From contig JBFWUM010000017.1 in the NCBI GenBank assembly GCA_050247255.1, positions 12,065-76,064 on the forward strand: a DNA stretch of 64,000 bases. The letters are read 5' to 3'. Below are positions 40,232-46,783 of the stretch, piece by piece. The DNA comes from JBFWUM01 sp050247255. Lineage in GTDB: Bacteria > Acidobacteriota > Vicinamibacteria > Vicinamibacterales > UBA2999. Each line of letters opens with the position of its first letter. The first letter of the stretch is position 1. Below the pieces are notes generated by a model. The model had not been told where the DNA came from, did not search any database, and saw nothing but the letters and a program-made list of their open reading frames with translations. The translations under genes and the position numbers were made by a program.

Positions 40232-40303
40232 GTTGGTAGATGGTCGATGGTGGTTGGTCGGACGAATTGCCAACTACTATCTACCATCTACCATCGACGA
40301 TCT
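40232..40303. repeat. Heptanucleotide-type inverted array (TGGTAGA / CCATCTA units)
   Basis: Left GGTAGATGGTCGATGGTGG turns into right CCATCTACCATCGACGATC, with a 9- to 17-nt loop. The units are 7 nt (TGGTAGA, TGGTCGA, TGGTGGT / ACCATCT, ACCATCG). It lies between two tandem minus-strand genes, after the 3' end of the upstream one. Fewer units than the arrays at 22474 and 41623. Confidence 0.75.
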
Positions 40304-40306
40304 ACC

Positions 40307-40807
40307 TCAGCGCGCCGCCGTCTGCACCTGCTTCTCGAAGACCTGCGTGCTGCCGTATTCGACGCCGTAGTTGTTCCCCTTGGTGACGACGGTCATCATC
40401 TTGCCGTCGGCCGAGACGGTGAACGTGGCGGTCTCGACTTCCGTGCCGCGATTGAACGCCTTGCGGGTCAGCGTGGTCCCCTGGCGGCTGAACGTGACCG
40501 CGTCGAAAGCGGCGCCGGTGACCTTGGCTTCCTTGCCGTCATAGGTGGCGTCGTACCAGACCCGCTGCACGGCATCCTGGCCGACGCGGAACGTCTCCTG
40601 CGAGTGCGGGTAGACATTGCCTTTGCGCTCGATGTGGAACGTCCGCTCGCGGATGGCCGCACCGGTCGTCTGGATTTCCGACTTGTCGATGTTCAGCAGC
40701 CACGTCCCCACGAACGGATCGTTCTGGGCCGACACCGTGGCGCCGAGTACGAGCGTGAGACCGAGGATCCCTACATACAGACCGAAACGGCGCGCGTTTC
40801 TGAGCAT
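40307..40807 (-). CDS. Secreted lipocalin-like small protein
   Basis: A 166-aa protein with signal peptide (FGLYVGILGLTLVLGATVSAQ) and a beta-barrel-like domain (FVGTWLLNIDKSEIQTTG; ERTFHIERKGNVYPHSQETF; VWYDATYDGKEAKVTGAAFD). The WLLNIDKS opening matches the protein at 21993. ATG 40807 has GGAGAGGGAC upstream; a longer form reaches 40900 but lacks SD support. A sigma70-like promoter lies at 40873-40900. Ligand unknown. Confidence 0.7.
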   Translation of the reverse strand: MLRNARRFGLYVGILGLTLVLGATVSAQNDPFVGTWLLNIDKSEIQTTGAAIRERTFHIERKGNVYPHSQETFRVGQDAVQRVWYDATYDGKEAKVTGAAFDAVTFSRQGTTLTRKAFNRGTEVETATFTVSADGKMMTVVTKGNNYGVEYGSTQVFEKQVQTAAR

Positions 40808-40872
40808 GTCCCTCTCCTTGGTGATTCGCGATGAGTCCCGCTGGCTTCCGCCCGGGCTGTGTTTTGGGGAGG

Positions 40873-40900
40873 AATATACCCGATCAGCCACGGCGATCAA
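40873..40900 (-). promoter_or_regulatory. Sigma70-like promoter of the secreted protein gene
   Basis: On the minus strand TTGATC (40900-40895), 16 nt, then TATATT (40878-40873), 66 nt upstream of the start. It faces away from the peroxiredoxin promoter 13 bp to the right. Confidence 0.55.
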
Positions 40901-40912
40901 GCAGCCGGTGGC

Positions 40913-40940
40913 TTGACGGGGGATCCCGGCGGAGTACTAA
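40913..40940 (+). promoter_or_regulatory. Sigma70-like promoter of the peroxiredoxin gene
   Basis: TTGACG at 40913-40918, 16 nt, TACTAA at 40935-40940 (TACTAAT with one more T). It lies 48 nt upstream of the ATG at 40988, which has GAAAGGAC as SD. No OxyR or PerR site was recognised. Confidence 0.55.
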
Positions 40941-40987
40941 TGCGTCCAAAGACAGCGAACGCACTCACCTGAAAGAAAGGACGAACG

Positions 40988-41617
40988 ATGGCAATTCGAC
41001 TGGGCGACGTGGCGCCGGACTTTTCGGCAGAGACCACCGAGGGGCCGATCAGCTTTCACGCGTGGAAGGGCGACAGCTGGGCGATCCTCTTCTCGCACCC
41101 CAAGGACTTCACCCCGGTGTGCACCACCGAGCTGGGCGCCGTCGCCAAACTGAAATCCGAGTTCGACACGCGCAACTGCAAGGTCATCGGCCTGAGCGTC
41201 GACCCCGTCGACAGCCACAAGAAGTGGGCGGGCGACATCCAGGACGTCACCGGCGCGGCGCTGAACTACCCGCTGATTGCCGACCCCGACAGGTCGATCG
41301 CGCAGAAGTTCGACATGATCCACCCCAACGCCAGCGAGACGGTGACCGTGCGCTCGGTGTTCGTGATCGGGCCGGACAACAAGGTCAAGCTGACGCTCAC
41401 CTACCCGGCGAGCACCGGCCGCAACTTCGCCGAGCTGCTGCGCGTGATCGACTCGCTGCAGCTGACCGCCACCCACGCGGTCGCCACCCCGGCCGACTGG
41501 AAGCAGGGCGAGGACGTGATCATCGTGCCGGCGGTGTCCGACGAGGACGCGAAGAAGAAGTTCCCGAAAGGGTTCGTCGCGAAGAAGCCGTACCTTCGCG
41601 TGACTCCCCAACCCTAA
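40988..41617 (+). CDS. 1-Cys peroxiredoxin (Prx6 type)
   Basis: A 209-aa peroxidase. The peroxidatic Cys45 sits in HPKDFTPVCTTELG. The C-terminal part DVIIVPAVSDEDAKKKFPKG is typical of Prx6/1-Cys peroxiredoxins, which reduce hydrogen peroxide and alkyl peroxides in the cytoplasm. No resolving cysteine at the usual place; Cys64 is not part of the fold's CXXC. SD GAAAGGAC 5 nt before ATG. The stop is followed by the long heptamer array, likely its terminator. Confidence 0.9.
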   Translation: MAIRLGDVAPDFSAETTEGPISFHAWKGDSWAILFSHPKDFTPVCTTELGAVAKLKSEFDTRNCKVIGLSVDPVDSHKKWAGDIQDVTGAALNYPLIADPDRSIAQKFDMIHPNASETVTVRSVFVIGPDNKVKLTLTYPASTGRNFAELLRVIDSLQLTATHAVATPADWKQGEDVIIVPAVSDEDAKKKFPKGFVAKKPYLRVTPQP

Positions 41618-41622
41618 GTCAC

Positions 41623-41730
41623 GCCCAATGCTCAAGGCCCAAGGCTCAATGCCCAATGTCCAACGCTCAACGGCCCACGCTGGCCTTGGGCATTGAGCAT
41701 TGGGCCTTGAGCATTGGGCATTGGGCATTT
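41623..41730. repeat. Heptanucleotide inverted array (GCYCAAK / ATTGRGC units)
   Basis: Nine left units (GCCCAAT, GCTCAAG, GCCCAAG, GCTCAAT, GCCCAAT, GTCCAAC, GCTCAAC, GGCCCAC and a partial) run from 41623 to 41684, then six right units from 41685 to 41726 (CTTGGGC, ATTGAGC, ATTGGGC, CTTGAGC, ATTGGGC twice). Same consensus as at 22474. It starts 6 nt after the peroxiredoxin stop. Confidence 0.9.
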
Positions 41731-41988
41731 CGCGATGCCTACGCCTGATGCATCGCGCAAGCGGTGGGAACCAGTTTCCGCAGCTGTAGGACATCCACCG
41801 ACCCGCGGGCGAAGAGCAGGTCGTGCCAGGACTGCGAGTCGCTGTTCACGTCGTCCTCAACGGTGGACGTGCAACGCGGGCGCCGGGCGCCGTGACGCCA
41901 GGTGGATTCAGCCGTGACCGCTGGCGTGTTCATTGCTCACGTGCCCGCGTCATGCTGTGTCGGCTCTTAACATTCTTTACATTCGCCG
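41731..41988. other. Gap without a supported gene
   Basis: About 260 bp between the repeat and the small gene at 41997. A CGCGATGC/GCATCGCG pair (41730-41756) could form a hairpin. A 64-codon minus-strand frame (SDSQSWHDLLFARG) is open here but has no start signal, so it is left out. TTAACATTCTTTACATT at 41967-41983 is AT-rich compared with its surroundings and may be the promoter of the next gene. Confidence 0.5.
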
Positions 41989-42006
41989 GCGATCGCATGC
42001 GATCGC
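41989..42006. promoter_or_regulatory. 18-bp perfect palindrome centred on a start codon
   Basis: GCGATCGCATGCGATCGC reads the same on both strands; its centre is CATG. The ATG at 41997 is therefore in the middle. It contains two GCGATCGC octamers (the cyanobacterial HIP1 sequence). It may be an operator or a translational block, or a coincidence of codon use. Confidence 0.5.
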
Positions 42007-42239
42007 TCGGCGGCTGGACTCCGGGCCTGCGGACCATCGTTCGCGGCCGATCCCTGCCGTGCGGCTGTCTCGCCGGCGTGTATGAAACGTGCTCGTCCGA
42101 GCTGGCCGAGGTCATCGACAGCGCGGACACACGGTGCGAGGAGCCATCGCACCGCGAGCACCGCGTGCTCTGGCGGCGCTCACGCCAGGCGCCGGCGTTT
42201 GTCGACGCCGACGCCGAACTCCCGCAGTTCCTCCACTAG
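41997..42239 (+). CDS. Small Cys/His-rich hypothetical protein
   Basis: An 80-aa protein with CGCLAGVYETCSSELAEVID, then C in TRCEEPSHREHRVLW, giving a C-x-C ... C ... C ... H pattern that may bind zinc. A similar GVYE....VID..C....H signature occurs in short proteins of soil bacteria, as far as I recall. ATG 41997 is chosen from the palindrome-centred start; a longer frame begins at 41823. Upstream TACATT is a possible -10. Coding status is uncertain. Confidence 0.4.
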   Translation: MRSLGGWTPGLRTIVRGRSLPCGCLAGVYETCSSELAEVIDSADTRCEEPSHREHRVLWRRSRQAPAFVDADAELPQFLH

Positions 42240-42267
42240 AATGGGCGGCGGCGCTGCCGCCGCCCAT
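42237..42267 (+). promoter_or_regulatory. TAGAAT box and start-codon hairpin before AraC-type regulator
   Basis: TAGAAT (42237-42242) is followed by a palindrome, ATGGGCGGCGGC, GCT loop, and the exact complement ending CAT (42241-42267). The regulator's ATG (42266) is at the far end of the stem, so most of it is base-paired in the RNA. No SD is visible. This could limit translation unless a factor opens it. Confidence 0.5.
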
Positions 42268-43102
42268 GATCCAGGCTGAGACCTTCGCGCCATCGCCGCC
42301 GCTGGCGGATTTCGTCCGCGCCTACGTGTCGCTCTGCGGCTCGCCGCCCGACGGCCGCTACGTGCGCCCGATCATCGCCCGGCCGGACGTGGTCATCGCC
42401 TTCAACCTCGCCCGCCGCCACCAGGCCTTCGAGTACCGCACCGGCGCGCCGCGCCTCCTCCCGTCAGCGCTCATCGTCGGACCACAGACCTCGCGCCGTG
42501 CCGACTTGTGGTTCGACACTCCATGGGCCAGCTTCACCATCTCGCTGCAGCCGGCCGCGTTTCAGCGCCTGTTCCACCTGCCGATTCAGCCGTTCCTCGA
42601 TCGCGCGCTGGATGCGTACGACGTCCTCGGACACGAGCTGGCCGTCCTGCACGATCGGCTGAGGGAGGCGCCCGACGCCGCGGCGAGGGTGCGCCTGGTC
42701 GAAGCGTTCCTGCTGCAGCGCATACCGGCCGCGGGTCCGTCGCACCCGGCGACGGCGGCCGCGTCGGCCCTGTTGACCAGCGCCGGCCGGCTCTCGGTGC
42801 GCGGTGCCGCGCAGGTCGCGGGCTTGAGCGAGCGGCACCTCGAGCGCGCCTTTGGCGAGTGGATGGGCGTGCCGCCGAAGCTCTATGCGCGCATTGTCCG
42901 CCTGAACTACGTGCTGCGCCTGAAAGCGCAGCGTCCGGAGCTGACATGGGCGGCCATCAGCCACGACGCGGGCTACTTCGACCAGACCCACCTGGTGAAG
43001 GATTTCAAGGCAATGGTGGGCGAGGCGCCCGGCACCTACATGCGCCGCTCGGCTCCCGCGGATGGCGGGTTTTTACTATCATCAACGCCTGCGCACCCCT
43101 AA
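42266..43102 (+). CDS. AraC-family transcriptional regulator
   Basis: A 278-aa regulator. The N-terminal ligand domain (LADFVRAYVSLCGSPPDGRY, VRPIIARPDVVIAFNLA) resembles the DUF6597 type. The C-terminal AraC HTH pair is LSVRGAAQVAGLSERHLERAF and LTWAAISHDAGYFDQTHLVKDF. It lies just upstream of the DUF-A, MBL, DUF-B and dioxygenase cluster and may control it. The start is the ATG closing the palindrome. Ligand unknown. Confidence 0.85.
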   Translation: MIQAETFAPSPPLADFVRAYVSLCGSPPDGRYVRPIIARPDVVIAFNLARRHQAFEYRTGAPRLLPSALIVGPQTSRRADLWFDTPWASFTISLQPAAFQRLFHLPIQPFLDRALDAYDVLGHELAVLHDRLREAPDAAARVRLVEAFLLQRIPAAGPSHPATAAASALLTSAGRLSVRGAAQVAGLSERHLERAFGEWMGVPPKLYARIVRLNYVLRLKAQRPELTWAAISHDAGYFDQTHLVKDFKAMVGEAPGTYMRRSAPADGGFLLSSTPAHP

Positions 43103-43129
43103 GCTGATCGCTCCAGGAGAGCACCCGTC

Positions 43130-44062
43130 ATGAACAGACTGCATCCGGCCGCCCTCGCGCTCGCGGCCGTCCTGCTGGCCGCGCCCGCCGGCGTGGCTCA
43201 GGCCCAGGACATCGACTTCACCGGCCAGTGGAACCCGGTCTTCCACGAGGACGGCCCCGAGCGCCTGCCCGGACCCGAGATTGCCGACTACCTCGGCCTG
43301 CCCATCAACGATGCAGCGCGGATGCGCGCCGACACCTACGATGCCGACCGCATTTCCGCGGTCCCCGAGTACCAGTGCCGGCAGCACGCCGCCGACTACG
43401 GCATGCGCGGGCTGGCGAACATGCGCATCATGGCGGAGGTCGATCCGATCACGCAGGCGATCACCGCGTTCCGCACGCGCATGGGCTTCCACGACGCCGA
43501 ACGGGTGATCTACCTGGATGGCCGGCCGCATCCCCCCGAGGGCGCCGTGCACACCTGGGCCGGCTTCTCCACCGCCGAATGGGACGGCGCCATGCTGAAG
43601 ATCCGCACGACGCACCTGAAGCCGTACTACATCCGGCGCAACGGTGTCCCGGCAAGCGACAAGCGGTCGATGCTCGAGTACTGGACGCGTCACGGCAACT
43701 TCCTCACGGTCGTCACCATCATCGAGGACCCGGTGTTCCTGACCGAGCGGCTCGTGCGCAGCCAGTCGTGGGCGCTCGACCCAGGGCAGACGATGGGCTC
43801 GAACTGGTGCGACACGGCGCCGGAAGTGGTGCTCGAGCCCGGCAAGGTGCCGAACTGGCTCCCCGGCACCAACCCGTACCTGCGCGAGTTCTCCAACTGG
43901 TACGGCGTGCCGTACGAGGCGACGCGCGGCGGCGCCGAGACGATGTACCCAGAGTACCGCTCCAAGATGCCGCAGACCTGGTCAACGCTCGACCGCTGCG
44001 GCCGCTACTGCACGTGCATGAACCAGGGCGCCGGCTGCCAGGTCATGCCGGGCGTGAACTGA
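43130..44062 (+). CDS. Exported DUF-A family protein (uncharacterised)
   Basis: A 310-aa protein with signal peptide (ALALAAVLLAAPAGVAQAQ). Family pattern: DIDFTGQWNPVFHEDGPERL, GLPINDAARMRADTY, RVIYLDGRPHPP, VHTWAGFSTAEW, RTTHLKPYYIRRNGVPAS, DPVFLTERLVRSQSW and TRGGAETMYPEYRSK. The C-terminal tail is Cys-rich (CGRYCTCMNQGAGC), unlike the other family members. AGGAGAGCACC precedes the ATG. First gene of the second cassette. Function unknown. Confidence 0.8.
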   Translation: MNRLHPAALALAAVLLAAPAGVAQAQDIDFTGQWNPVFHEDGPERLPGPEIADYLGLPINDAARMRADTYDADRISAVPEYQCRQHAADYGMRGLANMRIMAEVDPITQAITAFRTRMGFHDAERVIYLDGRPHPPEGAVHTWAGFSTAEWDGAMLKIRTTHLKPYYIRRNGVPASDKRSMLEYWTRHGNFLTVVTIIEDPVFLTERLVRSQSWALDPGQTMGSNWCDTAPEVVLEPGKVPNWLPGTNPYLREFSNWYGVPYEATRGGAETMYPEYRSKMPQTWSTLDRCGRYCTCMNQGAGCQVMPGVN

Positions 44063-44067
44063 AGGCC

Positions 44068-45081
44068 ATGGCGATGCGAAGCGAACGCTCCCTCGGACTG
44101 TCGCACCTTCGGACCTTCGGACCTGCGCTGGCCGTCGCGGCGCTACTCACGGTGACCACCGGCAGCGCTCAACAGGCTGTCTCCGTGGTGCCAGTGCAGG
44201 GTCACGTCTCCATGCTGACCGCCGGCGACGCCAACATCACCGTGCAGGTCGGCGACGACGGCCCGGTCCTCGTCGACACGCCGCCGGCAGCCCTGGCGGA
44301 TCCGGTGCTGGCGGAGCTGCGCACGCTCTCGCCGCGGCCGATCCGCCACATCATCCAGACGAGCGCCAGCGACGATCGCATTGGCGGCACCGCGGCGCTG
44401 ATGGGACCGGCGGGGGCGCGCGGCCTGCCGCTCGGCGCCGGCCTCTTCGGCTTCGGCGCGCGCGAGGCGCGCCGCGCCAACGTCGCCTCGCACGAGAACG
44501 TCCTCAACCGGCTCTCGTCGGCGACGCCGGCCGTCGCGCCGGGCATGCTGGCGACGATGACCTATTTCCTGCCGACGCTCGATCTCTTCGCCAACGGCGA
44601 GGCGATCGTCGTCTTCCACGTGCCGGCGGCGCACACCGACGGCGACTCGATCGTCTTCTTCCGCCGCTCCGACGTCATCAGCACCGGCAACATCTTCACG
44701 CCGGGTCGCTACCCGACGATTGATCTGGCGCGCGGCGGCTCGGTTGAAGGGCTCGTCGCCGCCCTCGGCCGCGTGCTCGAGCTCGCGGTGCCGGAAGCGT
44801 TCTCTGAAGGCGGCACCAAGATCGTCCCGGCGACCGGGCGCGTCTCCGAGGAAGTAGACGTGGCCGAGTTCCGCGACATGGTGGCGATCATCCGCGATCG
44901 CGTGCAGGACGGCATCAACAAGCGGCAGACGCTCGACCAGATCAAGGCGGCGCGTCCCTCGCGCGACTACGACGCCGAATACGGCGCCAGCCAGGCCGAC
45001 GCCGACCGGCTGGTCGAATCGATCTATCGCAGCCTGACGGCGCGCCAGAATGCGCCGCGCACGGCAGGAGGACGCTCGTGA
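44068..45081 (+). CDS. Exported MBL-fold pseudoenzyme (cassette partner)
   Basis: A 337-aa protein of the same subfamily as 26671, with NGEAIVVFHVPAAHTDGDSI and VAEFRDMVAIIRDRVQDG. All three metal-binding motifs are altered: HxHxDH is S-A-S-D-D-R (IIQTSASDDRIGG), TGD is TGN (STGNIFTPG), and PGHGR is PATGR. The AHTDGD stretch is kept, so the fold is likely intact but zinc binding is not. ATG 44068 is given; ATG 44074 has a better SD (GAAGG, 8 nt). Follows DUF-A by 5 nt and overlaps DUF-B by 4 nt. Confidence 0.82.
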   Translation: MAMRSERSLGLSHLRTFGPALAVAALLTVTTGSAQQAVSVVPVQGHVSMLTAGDANITVQVGDDGPVLVDTPPAALADPVLAELRTLSPRPIRHIIQTSASDDRIGGTAALMGPAGARGLPLGAGLFGFGAREARRANVASHENVLNRLSSATPAVAPGMLATMTYFLPTLDLFANGEAIVVFHVPAAHTDGDSIVFFRRSDVISTGNIFTPGRYPTIDLARGGSVEGLVAALGRVLELAVPEAFSEGGTKIVPATGRVSEEVDVAEFRDMVAIIRDRVQDGINKRQTLDQIKAARPSRDYDAEYGASQADADRLVESIYRSLTARQNAPRTAGGRS

Positions 45082-45878
45082 CCCCGCGTATCCGCGTATT
45101 CGCACTCACCGTCTTGTGCGCGCTGATCTCGACGCCGTTGCTCGCCCAGGGCCCTCCGGGCGGCCGTGGCGGCCCGCCGCCGACCGGGCGCGAGGGCGCC
45201 CGCGCCGACTTCACCGGCAACTGGGTGTCGGTGGTCAGCGAGGACTGGCGCTGGCGCATGATCACGCCGCCCAAGGGGGACTACGCCAACATCCCGGTGA
45301 ACGTCGAAGGGCGCAAGATAGCCGACGGCTGGGACCCGGCGCGCGACACGGCGGCCGGTGAACAGTGCCGCGCCTACGCCGCGCCGGCGATCATGCGCGA
45401 GCCGGGCCGCCTGCGCGTGTCGTGGCAGGACGACAACACGCTGAAGATCGAGACCGACGCCGGCGAACAGACGCGCCTGTTCCACTTCAACGCCAACCCG
45501 CAGGCAGGCGCCGCCGCGGAGCCCACGTGGCAGGGCTATTCGGTGGCCCGCTGGGAGCCGGCGCCGCGCGCCGTGCAGGGCAACGGCATCGGCCTCGGCC
45601 TCGGCCCGCGCGCCGGCACGCGCAGCCGCACCCTGGAAGTGACGACGACGCGAATCCGCCCCGGCTACCTGCGCAAGAACGGCGTGCCGTTCAGTGCCAA
45701 CGTCCGCATGACGGAGTACTTCGACCTCTTCAAGGACCAGGATGGCCTCGACTGGTTCGTCGTCACCACCGTCGTCGAAGATCCGCAGTACCTGAACGGC
45801 CCGTGGATCACGACGAGCCACTTCAAGAAGGAACCCGACGGGTCCAGGTGGAACCCGATCGCCTGCCAGGCGAGGTAG
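45078..45878 (+). CDS. Exported DUF-B family protein (uncharacterised)
   Basis: A 266-aa protein paralogous to 25847. Signal peptide, Gly/Pro/Arg stretch (GPPGGRGGPPPTGREG), then ADFTGNWVSVVSEDWRWRMI, GDYANIPVNVEGRKIADGWD, RIRPGYLRKNGVPFSANVRM, VEDPQYLNGPWITTSHFKK and WNPIACQ. GTG start overlaps the MBL stop by 4 nt (GTGA). Third gene of the cassette. It is 11 nt from the dioxygenase start, so the two are probably co-transcribed. Function unknown. Confidence 0.78.
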   Translation: MTPRIRVFALTVLCALISTPLLAQGPPGGRGGPPPTGREGARADFTGNWVSVVSEDWRWRMITPPKGDYANIPVNVEGRKIADGWDPARDTAAGEQCRAYAAPAIMREPGRLRVSWQDDNTLKIETDAGEQTRLFHFNANPQAGAAAEPTWQGYSVARWEPAPRAVQGNGIGLGLGPRAGTRSRTLEVTTTRIRPGYLRKNGVPFSANVRMTEYFDLFKDQDGLDWFVVTTVVEDPQYLNGPWITTSHFKKEPDGSRWNPIACQAR

Positions 45879-45889
45879 AGAGGAAGACC

Positions 45890-46780
45890 ATGAGCACGGT
45901 AGTGACGCGACAGACGACGGAAGACGACATCACGAACAAGGTCGTGCAGAGCCTGCAGGGGACGCCCGATGCGCGTCTTCGCCAGGTCATGACCAGCCTG
46001 ATCAAGCACCTCCACGCCTTCGCCAAGGACGTGCAGCTGACCGAAGCGGAGTGGTTCGAGGGGATCAAGTTCCTGACGGCGACCGGCCAGAAGTGCGATG
46101 CCAACCGCCAGGAGTTCATCCTGCTGTCGGACACGCTCGGCCTGTCGATGGTGGTCGACCTGATCAGCCACCGCAAGCAGCCCGGCGCCACCGAGTCGAC
46201 GGTGTTCGGCCCGTTCCACCGCGAGGGGGCGCCGCACTTCCCCGCCGGCGGCGACATGGGCACGGCAGACACGAAGGGGACGCCGCTGGTCATCTCCGGG
46301 CGCGTGCTCGACACCGCGGGCAAGCCGATTGCCGGCGCCGAGCTCGACGTGTGGCAGTCGAATTCCGAGGGGTTCTACGACTCGCAGCTGCCGACCAGCG
46401 ACACGCTGCAGATGCGCGGCAAGTACACGACCGACCAGGACGGCCGCTACGTGATCCTCACGCGGCGCCCGGTGAAGTACCCGATTCCAACCGACGGCCC
46501 GGTCGGCACCATGCTGAACGCCACCAAGCGCCACCCGATTCGCCCGGCGCACGTCCACTTCGTCGTCTCGGCGAAGGGGCACGAGCCGGTGACGACCCAC
46601 ATCTTCGACAACGACGACCCGCAGTTGCGCGAGGGAGATACGGTGTTCGGGGTGAAGGAGTCGCTGGTGGTGAAGTTCCGGGAGCACGCCGCCGGCGACG
46701 CGGCGGCGGCAAGGGGGGCCAGGGTGAACGGCCCGTTCCTCACCGCCGACTTCGACTTCGTGCTGCAGCCAGCGAAGTAG
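45890..46780 (+). CDS. Intradiol ring-cleavage dioxygenase (hydroxyquinol 1,2-dioxygenase-like)
   Basis: A 296-aa non-heme Fe(III) dioxygenase. The iron ligands Tyr163 (GFYDSQ), Tyr197 (KYPIPTDG), His221 and His223 (RPAHVHF) are all visible. The N-terminal helical domain (LRQVMTSLIKHLHAFAKDV; WFEGIKFLTATGQKC) is typical of catechol/hydroxyquinol dioxygenases. It cleaves the ring of a dihydroxylated aromatic between the hydroxyls. ATG follows AGAGGAAGACC. No signal: cytoplasmic, in contrast to its exported neighbours. This links the cassette to aromatic degradation by position. Exact substrate not determined. Confidence 0.88.
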   Translation: MSTVVTRQTTEDDITNKVVQSLQGTPDARLRQVMTSLIKHLHAFAKDVQLTEAEWFEGIKFLTATGQKCDANRQEFILLSDTLGLSMVVDLISHRKQPGATESTVFGPFHREGAPHFPAGGDMGTADTKGTPLVISGRVLDTAGKPIAGAELDVWQSNSEGFYDSQLPTSDTLQMRGKYTTDQDGRYVILTRRPVKYPIPTDGPVGTMLNATKRHPIRPAHVHFVVSAKGHEPVTTHIFDNDDPQLREGDTVFGVKESLVVKFREHAAGDAAAARGARVNGPFLTADFDFVLQPAK

Positions 46781-46783
46781 TTT

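Noticed and set aside
41739..41933. 64-codon minus-strand frame after the repeat
   Set aside because: No SD or promoter, and no family recognised; may be a relic, but not supported.
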